This document shows positions 44,429 to 52,038 of a DNA stretch of 64,000 bases, piece after piece; the first letter of the stretch is position 1; each line of letters starts with the position of its first letter. This DNA comes from Desulforapulum autotrophicum (GTDB lineage: Bacteria; Desulfobacterota; Desulfobacteria; Desulfobacterales; Desulfolunaceae). The stretch lies in contig DYJE01000003.1 in assembly GCA_020723285.1 (NCBI GenBank), positions 236,844 to 300,843 of the forward strand, written 5' to 3'. The notes under the pieces were generated by a model. The model made no database searches and was not told the DNA's origin. It saw nothing but the letters and a program-made list of their open reading frames with translations. The position numbers and the translations under genes were made by a program.

Positions 44429-45271
44429 ATGACCATGACATTCATCAAGACCTTTCTGCTGCTTACGTCCGCCGTTATCTTTTTGAACGGAAGCGCTTTT
44501 GCCCACAACCTCTGGATCAACCCGTCCAACCATTTTCCTAAAACCGGGGATACGGTGGACATCGTTATCGCCTGGGGCCATACCTATAAATCCAACCGCC
44601 TGGATCAGGACATGAAAAAAGGGAATCTCGCTTATATCACGATCCAGGGGCCGGATGGAAAAGTTGTGAAACCCGTCACGGTTTCCGAAACAGAGTACAA
44701 GCTGAAGGTTGACAAGGCCGGAGTCTATCTTGTGACAGCGGGCATCAAGCCCGGTGTGTTCACCAAGACGACGGAAGGGCGGAAGTGGAGCGACAAGCGG
44801 GGCCTGGAAAATCCTATGGGCTGCACCAGTTTCAGCATCGAAGCCAAATCCCTGATCATCGCTGGCGGCAAGGACAGGAATCTGGGCGGCAAAACAGGCC
44901 AGGATCTGGAAGTGATACCTTTGTCCAATCCTGAAACGGTGAAGGCCGGAGGGACATTCGACGTTCAGGTTCTGTTCAAGGGCAAGCCGGTTGAAAACGT
45001 CACGGTGAACGCCGCTTATGCCGGGTTCGCCGATGAAGGCAAAGCCATGGACGTGGCACCCCACAATCCTAAAGCAACCAATGAGGATAAGGAACATAAA
45101 GGCCCGAAATTTCCTTCAAGTGCGGTCACGGACAAATCAGGCAAGGCGTCCCTTGCTCTTTCCAGAAAAGGCTACTGGATGATCAGTATTAGTCATAAAA
45201 CGCCGTACCCGGACACTGCGGTCTGCGACGAGTACATGAACAATATGGCCTTCACGTTTGAAATCAAATAG
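44429..45271 (+). CDS. DUF4198 (NikK-like) periplasmic protein, intact copy
   Basis: A 280-residue exported protein. The signal peptide ends FA/H, giving a mature N-terminal His (AHNLWINPSNHF). Conserved points shared with the interrupted copy at 35823 are the AH..WI start, the GH motif near residues 50-51, KPGVFTKTTEGRKW, and the C-terminal GYW and PD...CDEY. The family forms the NikK component of nickel/cobalt ECF systems, thought to handle metal in the periplasm. AGGAG precedes the ATG. It follows the methylase lipoprotein by about 120 bases and precedes an APC permease. Confidence 0.88.
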   Translation: MTMTFIKTFLLLTSAVIFLNGSAFAHNLWINPSNHFPKTGDTVDIVIAWGHTYKSNRLDQDMKKGNLAYITIQGPDGKVVKPVTVSETEYKLKVDKAGVYLVTAGIKPGVFTKTTEGRKWSDKRGLENPMGCTSFSIEAKSLIIAGGKDRNLGGKTGQDLEVIPLSNPETVKAGGTFDVQVLFKGKPVENVTVNAAYAGFADEGKAMDVAPHNPKATNEDKEHKGPKFPSSAVTDKSGKASLALSRKGYWMISISHKTPYPDTAVCDEYMNNMAFTFEIK

Positions 45272-45290
45272 GCTGTGAGGATGTGAAACG

Positions 45291-46727
45291 ATGAAAAACA
45301 CATGGACGGGCTACGGGCTGTCGCGGGAAATCGGGCTTTTTTCTGCAACGGTTCTTGTGATCGCCAACATGGTGGGAACAGGGATCTTTACCACCTCGGG
45401 TTTTATCATGGCGGAACTGGGAAGCCCCTTAGCGCTTCTCTTCTGCTGGGCCGCCGGAGGTCTTTTCTCCCTGTGCGGCGCGCTGTGCTATGGAGAGCTG
45501 GGGTCGCGGTTTCCCAGGGCTGGAGGGGAATATGTTTTTCTCACCGAGTGCTTCGGACGGCCGGTGGGATTTCTGTCCGGCTGGATTTCACTGGTGGTGG
45601 GATTTTCCGCTCCCATCGCCGCGGCGTCCATGGCTTTTGCCACTTACGGTTTCCAGATCCTTGGAATCTCAAAGGAAAGTCTGACGGGGTTCGGGGTCAT
45701 GGGGTTCACGGTTTCACCGTTGTCCATAGTGGCTGCAGCGGTGATTGTCCTGATTTCACTGCTCCACTATCACAGTCTGCGCATCGGGAGCCGGGTTCAG
45801 AACGCCCTCACTGTGTTCAAGATCGCGCTGGTTCTGGTGTTTATAGCCGGCGGTTTGATGTTCGGTCACGGGTCTTTTTCGCATTTCTCCTTGTCTTTCG
45901 GGGAGAGTTCAGGGGTTTCGGCCGAGACATTCGCTGTGTCCCTGATCTTTGTGAGCTTTGCATACAGCGGATGGAACGCTTCGGCATATCTGGGCTCCGA
46001 GATCGTGAACCCCCGGAGAAACATCCCCCTTTCGCTTTTCTGGGGGACTTTGGCTGTGACGGTCCTTTACCTGCTGCTCAACGGAGTGTACCTCTACGCC
46101 CTTGCACCCGCAGGCATGAACCAGGTGCTGGAAATCGGTGCGGCATCGGCGTCGGCCCTTTTCGGCGAACGGGCAGGGCGTTTGTTCAGTGCTGCGGTGG
46201 GCATAGGGCTTCTGTCGGTGGTGAGCGCCATGATCATGACCGGCCCGCGGATCTATTACGCCATGTCGAAAGACGGGGTGTTTTTCACGATGTTCGGCCG
46301 GCTGAATCCTGAGCGGCGGACACCGGGCTCGTCCATTTTTCTTCAGGCCGCCATCGCCATTCTTATGGTTCTGACCGCGTCCTTTGAAAATTTGTTGATA
46401 TACATCGGTTTCACGTTGTCGCTGTTTGCCATGCTGACGGTGCTGGGCCTCATGCGGCTGAGGATGAAAGGGATCGATGAGGATACGCGCTACAAAACCT
46501 TCGGGTATCCGGTGACGCCCCTGGTGTTCGTGCTTGGCAATCTCTGGATTATTATTTTTTCAATTAAAAGCCGGCCGGTTGCGGCCCTGTTCGGGCTGGC
46601 CACCATCTGTGCCGGTGCGTTGATGTACACTGTCATCGCTTTGAGGCAAAAACAGCCGGAAGAACGGGAACCGGGATTTTGTCCTGAAGATTTTGGTCTT
46701 GCATCAAAAAACGAGACAGCCAACTGA
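45291..46727 (+). CDS. APC superfamily amino acid permease
   Basis: A 478-residue inner-membrane transporter with about 12 membrane segments. The first helix carries the APC signature ATVLVIANMVGTGIFTTSG, and GALCYGELGSRFPRAGGEYVFL is the second-to-third helix motif; FAYSGWNASAYLGSEIVNPRRNIP is typical of LAT/YfnA-like members. The substrate would be an amino acid or a small amine or chelate. It starts 19 bases after the DUF4198 stop and 17 bases before the NikL-like gene, so it belongs to the same transcription unit as the metal transporter. That hints at co-transport or recovery of a metal-binding amino acid. Confidence 0.93.
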   Translation: MKNTWTGYGLSREIGLFSATVLVIANMVGTGIFTTSGFIMAELGSPLALLFCWAAGGLFSLCGALCYGELGSRFPRAGGEYVFLTECFGRPVGFLSGWISLVVGFSAPIAAASMAFATYGFQILGISKESLTGFGVMGFTVSPLSIVAAAVIVLISLLHYHSLRIGSRVQNALTVFKIALVLVFIAGGLMFGHGSFSHFSLSFGESSGVSAETFAVSLIFVSFAYSGWNASAYLGSEIVNPRRNIPLSLFWGTLAVTVLYLLLNGVYLYALAPAGMNQVLEIGAASASALFGERAGRLFSAAVGIGLLSVVSAMIMTGPRIYYAMSKDGVFFTMFGRLNPERRTPGSSIFLQAAIAILMVLTASFENLLIYIGFTLSLFAMLTVLGLMRLRMKGIDEDTRYKTFGYPVTPLVFVLGNLWIIIFSIKSRPVAALFGLATICAGALMYTVIALRQKQPEEREPGFCPEDFGLASKNETAN

Positions 46728-46744
46728 AAGGAAAGGGATACGTC

Positions 46745-47251
46745 ATGATATCAGATCTTTTGCGCGTGTTCGGTTCATGGGCTGTGATGGCTGCCATGGT
46801 TCTGATCGCTCCGCTTTCAGCGTTTTCACATGGAACGGAAGGAAGCCTGGCCGAAAGCCGGGGCTGGATGGTCCAGGCCTTCTACGATGACGGCGAGGCC
46901 ATGTCCTATACGGAAACGGACGTATATCTCGAACCCCAGACCCTGCCGTTCCAGAAGGGCAGAACCGACAGGAACGGGCGCTTTCTTTTTTATCCTGATG
47001 CACCGGGTGTCTGGCGCATCGAGGTGAAGGATGAGATGGGCCACGCCGTGATTCTGAAAAAGGAGATCACGGATGGCATGCTGGCCGAATCGAGACCGGA
47101 TTTAAAGATCGGAACGCCAGTCCAACCGGAACGGCGCGGTAAAATGAGCGGAGCACTTGCCGGTGTGGGGTTGATCAGCTTTGTCACTGGGTTTCTTTTC
47201 TGGATGAAATCCCGGAAAAAGAACGTCGAAACGACGCATAGGCCTGTATGA
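46745..47251 (+). CDS. nikL: NikL-like accessory protein of nickel/cobalt ECF transporter
   Basis: A 168-residue protein with an N-terminal signal segment ending SAFS/HGTEG, so the mature protein may start with His, and one C-terminal membrane helix (SGALAGVGLISFVTGFLFWM) followed by a basic tail. The external domain is a small beta sandwich (YTETDVYLEPQTLPFQKGRTDRNGRFLFYPDAPGVWRIEV), as in NikL components of NikKMLQO systems. It replaces CbiN/NikN as the small accessory subunit. It lies between the permease and cbiM. Confidence 0.8.
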   Translation: MISDLLRVFGSWAVMAAMVLIAPLSAFSHGTEGSLAESRGWMVQAFYDDGEAMSYTETDVYLEPQTLPFQKGRTDRNGRFLFYPDAPGVWRIEVKDEMGHAVILKKEITDGMLAESRPDLKIGTPVQPERRGKMSGALAGVGLISFVTGFLFWMKSRKKNVETTHRPV

Positions 47252-47325
47252 CATCCTTTATCAAACGTGTTTTATTTTGAATTCTGGAACTTGCGATAAT
47301 AATCGAACAAGCTTGAGGTGAAACA

Positions 47326-47952
47326 ATGCATATATCCGAAGGTGTTCTCCGTCCTGAAATCCTGGCCGGAACGGCTTTCCTAACCGCCGGATTCGTGGCG
47401 GCGGGTTTGCGGCGCATCGACGAAAAGGAAATCCCGGCCATGGGCATTCTTTCGGCTGCTTTTTTTGTGGCTTCGCTGGTTCATGTTCCCGCAGGCCCTG
47501 TTTCCGTTCACCTGGTGTTGAACGGTCTTCTGGGAATTATCCTCGGAATCCGGGCATTCCCATCCATCTTGATCGCCTTGTTTCTTCAGGCCCTGATGTT
47601 TCAGTTCGGCGGCTTTACATCCCTGGGGGCCAACACTCTCAACATGGCTTTACCTGCCTTTGTCTGCTGGCTTGCTCTGGGTTGGGCCGGTAAACCGGAA
47701 ACTGGCTCGAAAACCGTAGGGTTAGTCGGTTTTTTAGTCGGTTTTTTTTCTGTTTTCCTGGCCGGTGTCATGGTGGGTTTGACCCTGGCAATGAACGGCG
47801 AAGCGTTTTATCCGGCTGCTAAAACAGCGGTTCTGGCCCATGTCCCTGTGATGTTTATAGAGGGCGTGCTCACGTCATCCTGTCTTCTGTTTATCAGGCA
47901 AGTGAAACCCGAGATGCTTGCCGGTCAGGCAGGGAAGAAGAGTAGATGGTGA
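47326..47952 (+). CDS. cbiM: CbiM/NikM substrate-binding membrane subunit
   Basis: A 208-residue ECF S-component for Ni2+ or Co2+. It starts MHISEGVLRPE, the essential N-terminal Met-His metal loop, and continues with HVPAGPVSVHLVLNGLLG, in which further His residues help bind metal. About six membrane segments follow. A soluble partner (NikL) precedes it and CbiQ and CbiO follow, completing the transporter. Discrimination between nickel and cobalt is not possible from sequence alone, but NikK- and NikL-type partners favour nickel. Confidence 0.93.
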   Translation: MHISEGVLRPEILAGTAFLTAGFVAAGLRRIDEKEIPAMGILSAAFFVASLVHVPAGPVSVHLVLNGLLGIILGIRAFPSILIALFLQALMFQFGGFTSLGANTLNMALPAFVCWLALGWAGKPETGSKTVGLVGFLVGFFSVFLAGVMVGLTLAMNGEAFYPAAKTAVLAHVPVMFIEGVLTSSCLLFIRQVKPEMLAGQAGKKSRW

Positions 47953-48003
47953 TTTGGGGATGCTTGTTCTATTTATTTAAAAATCAGAAAAAGGTCATAA
48001 TTC

Positions 48004-48765
48004 ATGCTGAATGAAAAAGCCATTGACCACTCTTCGCTGATGGCCCGTTTCGATCCACGACTAAAGATTATCGGGATGGTGCTGTTTTCCGTTCTGGTGG
48101 CGGTCATGGAACGTAAAGCGGCTATAGGATTTGCATTTCTCTTGTCCATCACCATGGTGTTCCTGTCCGGCCTTAAGTTTCGGGACGTCGTGAAAGGACT
48201 TGCACCTGTTAATTCCATGGTGATCTTTCTCTGGTTTTTTCTGCCGCTCAGCGTGAATGGAGTGGATATCCGGATCTTGGGTCCTTTGACTGCCAGCCGG
48301 GAGGGGATTGATCTCGCCGTTCTTATCACTCTTAAGGCCAATGTGATGATGCTGATGTTCATATCCTTTGCAGCAACCACCAATGTGATGACCGCTGGCC
48401 AGGCACTGGCCTGTCTCGGTCTTCCCTCCAAGCTTGTTCATCTTTTCTTTTTCACCTACAGATATATTTTTGTGATAGAAAGCGAGTTCATTACCTTGAG
48501 AACAGCCATGGCCATTCGCGGTTTTGTTCCCAGAACGTCGGTCCACACTTACAGATCCTATGCCTATCTGGTGGGGATGCTTCTGGTGAGAAGCTGGGAC
48601 AGGGCCGAGCGGGTCTACAGGGCCATGATCTGTCGGGGGTTTAACGGGACTTTCTACAGTCTTTCAGGGTTTGCCATGACCCGAAAAGATGGCGTGATAT
48701 TTGGGGTGATGTGCTTATGGATGATGGTTATGGGGTATGTGGAATGGGTGGTGAAGGCATTCTGA
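48004..48765 (+). CDS. cbiQ: CbiQ/NikQ ECF transporter T component
   Basis: A 253-residue membrane coupling protein linking CbiM to the ATPase. It starts with the family's ARFDPRLKIIGM segment, has about five to six membrane helices, and contains the coupling-helix motif AMAIRGF (about 160-170) and MICRGFNGT (about 200-210), the two Ala-Arg-Gly-type signatures that contact the ATPases. Its 3' end overlaps cbiO by 22 bases if cbiO starts at 48744. Confidence 0.92.
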   Translation: MLNEKAIDHSSLMARFDPRLKIIGMVLFSVLVAVMERKAAIGFAFLLSITMVFLSGLKFRDVVKGLAPVNSMVIFLWFFLPLSVNGVDIRILGPLTASREGIDLAVLITLKANVMMLMFISFAATTNVMTAGQALACLGLPSKLVHLFFFTYRYIFVIESEFITLRTAMAIRGFVPRTSVHTYRSYAYLVGMLLVRSWDRAERVYRAMICRGFNGTFYSLSGFAMTRKDGVIFGVMCLWMMVMGYVEWVVKAF

Positions 48766-49475
48766 TCGAACTTCGTGGCATCGGTTACACGTATCCCGGA
48801 AGGAATATTCCGGTTCTTGACGGATGTGATTTTACTCTTTACGAGTCGGAACGGATCGGTCTCATCGGTTCAAACGGAAGCGGAAAAACGACTTTGTTTC
48901 ACATCATGATGGGCTTGGTTAAACCAGCGGTCGGGACGGTGGAGATTTTCGGTAAGACCATGAAAAAGGAAAAGGATTTCGTCAAGGCGCGGCAGCGCAT
49001 AGGACTTCTTTTCCAGGATTCCGACGATCAGCTGTTCTGTCCAACAGTACTTGAGGATGTGGCTTTCGGCCCCCTCAATATGGGTAAAAACCTTGGCGAA
49101 GCCAGGGACATCGCCATAAGAACCCTTAATGCCGTGGGGCTCTCGGGTTTTGAAGACCGGATAACCACCAAACTTTCAGGCGGTGAAAAACGTATAGCGG
49201 CCCTTGCCGCCGTACTCGCCATGGAGCCCCGTGTTCTTCTGCTGGACGAACCAACCACAGGGCTTGACGAGGTCACAAAGGACAGACTGATAGACATATT
49301 GATCAGGCTTGACAAACCTATGATCATCATTTCCCATGAATATGATTTTCTGTCGAAAACAACGAAAATATTGTGCTCCATGAAGCAAGGCCGCATCTCT
49401 AAAAACGGTGGTGTTCATTTCCACCACCATATTCATGCCCATGTCCATGGGGATGATCCCCACAAACATGAATGA
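48744..49475 (+). CDS. cbiO: CbiO/NikO ECF transporter ATPase with His-rich tail
   Basis: About 243 residues from ATG 48744 (an in-frame ATG also lies at 48711). Walker A GSNGSGKTT, Q-loop LLFQDSDDQLF with the ECF-specific Asp-Asp, signature LSGGEKR and Walker B VLLLDEPTTGLD are all intact, as is the H-loop IISHEYDF. The last 20 residues contain nine His (HFHHHIHAHVHGDD then PHKHE), an unusual tail that could bind nickel or cobalt in the cytoplasm. It is the last gene of the metal-uptake cluster and ends just before a long palindromic repeat. Confidence 0.93.
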   Translation: MGGEGILIELRGIGYTYPGRNIPVLDGCDFTLYESERIGLIGSNGSGKTTLFHIMMGLVKPAVGTVEIFGKTMKKEKDFVKARQRIGLLFQDSDDQLFCPTVLEDVAFGPLNMGKNLGEARDIAIRTLNAVGLSGFEDRITTKLSGGEKRIAALAAVLAMEPRVLLLDEPTTGLDEVTKDRLIDILIRLDKPMIIISHEYDFLSKTTKILCSMKQGRISKNGGVHFHHHIHAHVHGDDPHKHE

Positions 49476-49490
49476 TAAAAAACGTTCAAT

Positions 49491-49646
49491 CTTGATGGAC
49501 TCGTAAAAAGTCGCCCGATGGCTATGGAAAAAGGCCCAGAGGCAAGGCATAGTGTTTGGCCAGGCGCGAAGGCATACATATAGTATGTCGAGTGTCTGGC
49601 CAAACACTATAACGCCGCATATGGGACTTTTTACGACGCCATCAAT
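49491..49646. repeat. 156-base imperfect palindrome (MITE/REP-like) between cbiO and terC
   Basis: Outer arms TTGATGG-x3-CGTAAAAAGTC and GACTTTTTACG-x3-CCATCAA are exact inverted repeats. Inside, AGTGTTTGGCCAG (49551-49563) and CTGGCCAAACACT (49596-49608) pair perfectly around a CATAC/GTATG core. The right arm covers the last codons of terC. It sits between convergent genes and could terminate both. Confidence 0.7.
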
Positions 49647-50397
49647 CTTTTGTGACAGAATTCGGCATATGGGGCTCGTGAAGCTTTACAGGAGTCCCTT
49701 TACGCATTTTTAGGTTCAGCATTTCCACCAGTATCGAGAAAGCCATGGCAAAATAGATGTAGCCTTTGGGAATGTGGAAATCCAGGCCGTCAGCGATGAG
49801 GGATACGCCGATGAGAAGCAGGAAACTCAAGGCCAGCATTTTGATGGTGGGGTGTTTTTCAACGAATCCGCTGATTTTTCCTGAAAAAACCATCATGAAA
49901 CCCACGGCGATCACCACGGCGGCCACCATGACGGCGAGCTGGCTGGCCATACCGATGGCGGTGATGATGGAATCCAGTGAGAACACGATGTCGAGGAGAA
50001 GTATCTGGACGATAACCGAGCCGAAGGTGGCTGTTCCCCGGATAGTTTGGACAGTGGGGTCCTCGCCTTCAAGTTTTTCATGGATTTCCATGGTGCTTTT
50101 CCAAAGCAGGAACAGTCCCCCGGTAATCAGAATCAGGTCCCGGCCCGATATGTCGTTGCCGAATATCGAAAAAAGCTCTTTGGTGAGCCCCATGAGCCAT
50201 GAGAGAGAAAAAAGAAGAGCCACCCTGATGAACATGGCAAGGGCAAGGCCTACAAGACGTGCTTTTTCCTGTTGATGGACAGGCAGTTTTCCAGCCTGGA
50301 TGGAAATGAAGATGATATTGTCGATTCCAAGGACAATTTCAAGCGCGCTCAATGTGATGAGTGCCATCCAAATCTGGGGATCTGAAATCATGGTCAT
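49642..50397 (-). CDS. TerC family integral membrane protein
   Basis: About 251 residues from ATG 50397, which has GGAG six bases upstream; longer starts at 50409 and 50445 exist. TerC signatures are ALEIVLGIDNIIFISI near the N-terminus and LLDIVFSLDSIITAIGM in the middle, each with the membrane-embedded acidic residues thought to bind metal ions. There are seven to eight helices. TerC proteins export or metallate with manganese and are linked to metal-stress responses. It is convergent with cbiO and its 3' end lies inside the palindromic repeat. Confidence 0.9.
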   Translation of the reverse strand: MTMISDPQIWMALITLSALEIVLGIDNIIFISIQAGKLPVHQQEKARLVGLALAMFIRVALLFSLSWLMGLTKELFSIFGNDISGRDLILITGGLFLLWKSTMEIHEKLEGEDPTVQTIRGTATFGSVIVQILLLDIVFSLDSIITAIGMASQLAVMVAAVVIAVGFMMVFSGKISGFVEKHPTIKMLALSFLLLIGVSLIADGLDFHIPKGYIYFAMAFSILVEMLNLKMRKGTPVKLHEPHMPNSVTKD

Positions 50398-50462
50398 AAT
50401 AATCTCCATGTCAAAACAGATGTATATTTTTTTAAAAAACTGCACTCACAACGGCCATTGAC

Positions 50463-50501
50463 AAAAAACCCGGATGACCTTATCGGTAAGCCGGGTTTTT
50501 T
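50463..50501 (-). terminator. Rho-independent terminator downstream of the 50524 gene
   Basis: AAAAAACCCGG (50463-50473) and CCGGGTTTTTT (50491-50501) form a perfect stem with T tract on either strand. It sits immediately downstream of the minus-strand acidic-protein gene and upstream of terC. Confidence 0.85.
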
Positions 50502-50523
50502 GTTACGTTTTTAATTGGAATCA

Positions 50524-50925
50524 TCAATCATCAAAATCATCGGTCAGGTCATCCTCGTCTTCCAGAAGCTGGTCGATTTCGGCCAGCTCTTTTTCATCGA
50601 CGATGACCAGTTCAACGGGAAGGGTGCCTTTTTTGAGAAGGGCGTCGTTGTCATTGAATTCAATGGTGAGTTTGTCCTTGGGATCATTGCCGAACATGCC
50701 GATGATGCCGTTGGCCACCAATTCTGAGAAATATGTCGGTGGGTACATGTTGTTGCTTCTGAAAAGATCGATAATCTTTCTTTTTCCGCCCTCGATGGCT
50801 GTTTTCAGACGATCGATGTCCAGCTTTTCTTCGAAGAGCATGGCGAATTTACCCGGTTCGGTTTCGGCGAGCTCTCGGATGATGAATTGGGTGTCTTTTT
50901 TTTCAAGAACATATTTCTGTTCCAT
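50524..50925 (-). CDS. Small acidic protein of unknown function
   Basis: About 133 residues from ATG 50925, preceded by GGGAG; an upstream ATG at 50955 has no such site. I do not recognise the family. The N-terminal two-thirds look like a compact alpha/beta domain (IRELAETEPGKFAMLFEEK, RLKTAIEGGKRKIIDLFRSNNMYPP). The tail is strongly acidic (EIDQLLEDEDDLTDDFDD). No signal peptide or membrane segment is seen, so it should be cytoplasmic. It forms its own unit, ending at a good terminator. Confidence 0.78.
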   Translation of the reverse strand: MEQKYVLEKKDTQFIIRELAETEPGKFAMLFEEKLDIDRLKTAIEGGKRKIIDLFRSNNMYPPTYFSELVANGIIGMFGNDPKDKLTIEFNDNDALLKKGTLPVELVIVDEKELAEIDQLLEDEDDLTDDFDD

Positions 50926-51135
50926 GGTTTTTTCTCCCGAAGAAATGGAATTCATTGTTTTTTATGATCATTGTTTTCCGCCGGATCGTGACGGGTATCG
51001 CATAACCTGTTAATGATAACCGAAAATCTTATCTTGTCAATACTGTCTGATGAATTATTTCATGAGGGTCTTAAAAAGTCAGAAAAAATATTGACCAATC
51101 GGCTTTCAGGTGCTAATTAAGTCCTCACTAAAAAC

Positions 51136-51223
51136 GGAGGAGTGGCCGAGTGGCTTAAGGCGGCGGTCTTGAAAACCGTTGAGTGTCAAAGCTCCGTGGG
51201 TTCAAATCCTACCTCCTCCGCCA
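51136..51223 (+). tRNA. tRNA-Ser (anticodon TGA)
   Basis: An 88-base tRNA with acceptor stem GGAGGAG (51136-51142) paired to CTCCTCC (51213-51219), discriminator G and encoded CCA. The D-arm segment TGGCCGAGTGG, the anticodon loop CTTGAAA, a long variable arm as expected for Ser, and T loop TTCAAAT are all visible. It is followed 22 bases later by a second tRNA-Ser. Confidence 0.95.
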
Positions 51224-51245
51224 CCAAGAAAAAATCATGATCCGT

Positions 51246-51335
51246 GGAGAAATGGCCGAGAGGCTGAAGGCGCGCCCCTGCTAAGGGCGTATGGGGTGAT
51301 ACTCATCGAGAGTTCGAATCTCTCTTTCTCCGCCA
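51246..51335 (+). tRNA. tRNA-Ser (anticodon GCT)
   Basis: A 90-base tRNA with acceptor GGAGAAA (51246-51252) paired to TTTCTCC (51325-51331), discriminator G and encoded CCA. TGGCCGAGAGG is the D arm, CCTGCTAAG gives anticodon GCT, a long variable arm follows, and the T loop is TTCGAAT. Probably co-transcribed with the upstream tRNA-Ser. Confidence 0.95.
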
Positions 51336-51347
51336 TGATGATTCTTG

Positions 51348-51382
51348 AAAAGCCGTACCGGTTCGCCGGGCGGCTTTTTTTT
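51348..51382 (+). terminator. Terminator of the tRNA-Ser pair
   Basis: AAAAGCCG and CGGCTTTT form a stem with an inner CCGG pairing and a following T8 run, 12 bases after the second tRNA. Confidence 0.85.
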
Positions 51383-51397
51383 ATTGTGAAACGATTC

Positions 51398-51922
51398 TTA
51401 TTTTTCCATCAAACCCAGAACCGACCTGTAGTGATCAAGATAATCATCTGAAAAAAGAGCAAAGATTACCTTTTCGAATAACGTGTTTTCCTCAAGAAAT
51501 CGTTTGGCGGAACGAATGGCGATAGGCGCAGCTTCCACAATGGGGTATCCGTATACGCCACAGCTCACGGCGGGAAAGGCGATGGTCCTGATGTTGTGTT
51601 TTACGGCAAGGGTCAGGCTGTTGTTATAACAGGCTTCAAGCAGTTCGGCATCCTTGGGCGATCCGCTGTAAACGGGGCCCACTGTGTGGATGATGTGACG
51701 GGCTTTGAGGTTGTAACCATTCGTGATCCGTGCTTCACCGGTGGGGCAGCCGCCGAGGGTTCGGCATTCGCGGAGGAGTTCAGGCCCGGCAGCCCGATGA
51801 ATGGCCCCATCCACACCACCACCGCCGAGAAGTGAGCTGTTGGCTGCATTGACTATGGCGTCTAAAGCCAGGGTTGTGATATCACATTTCAATACGGATA
51901 TTTTCTGTCGGATGATGTTCAT
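51398..51922 (-). CDS. Macrodomain protein (O-acetyl-ADP-ribose deacetylase type)
   Basis: About 174 residues from ATG 51922, which has TGGAG upstream. A complete macrodomain: DITTLALDAIVNAANSSLLGGGGVDGAIHRAAGPEL (the ADP-ribose-binding loop with Asn, Asp and GGGVD), CPTGEARITNGYNL, HTVGP, and FPAVSCGVYGYP. It closely fits the YmdB-type subgroup that removes ADP-ribose or acetyl groups from O-acetyl-ADP-ribose and mono-ADP-ribosylated proteins. A stand-alone minus-strand gene convergent with the tRNA pair. No partner ADP-ribosyltransferase is seen nearby. Confidence 0.94.
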   Translation of the reverse strand: MNIIRQKISVLKCDITTLALDAIVNAANSSLLGGGGVDGAIHRAAGPELLRECRTLGGCPTGEARITNGYNLKARHIIHTVGPVYSGSPKDAELLEACYNNSLTLAVKHNIRTIAFPAVSCGVYGYPIVEAAPIAIRSAKRFLEENTLFEKVIFALFSDDYLDHYRSVLGLMEK

Positions 51923-52038
51923 GGTTTCTCCAGGTTTTATGGTTTTATCATTACGGGTCACTTTTTAAGGATCTTGCGTGAAAAGAGACATGTCAATGTG
52001 ACATACAATCATGAAAAATTCAATTTTTAGGAGGCAGT

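Noticed and set aside
47252..47325. Fur-like GATAATAATC upstream of cbiM
   Set aside because: Only a short half-site without a symmetric partner, so it is not supported.
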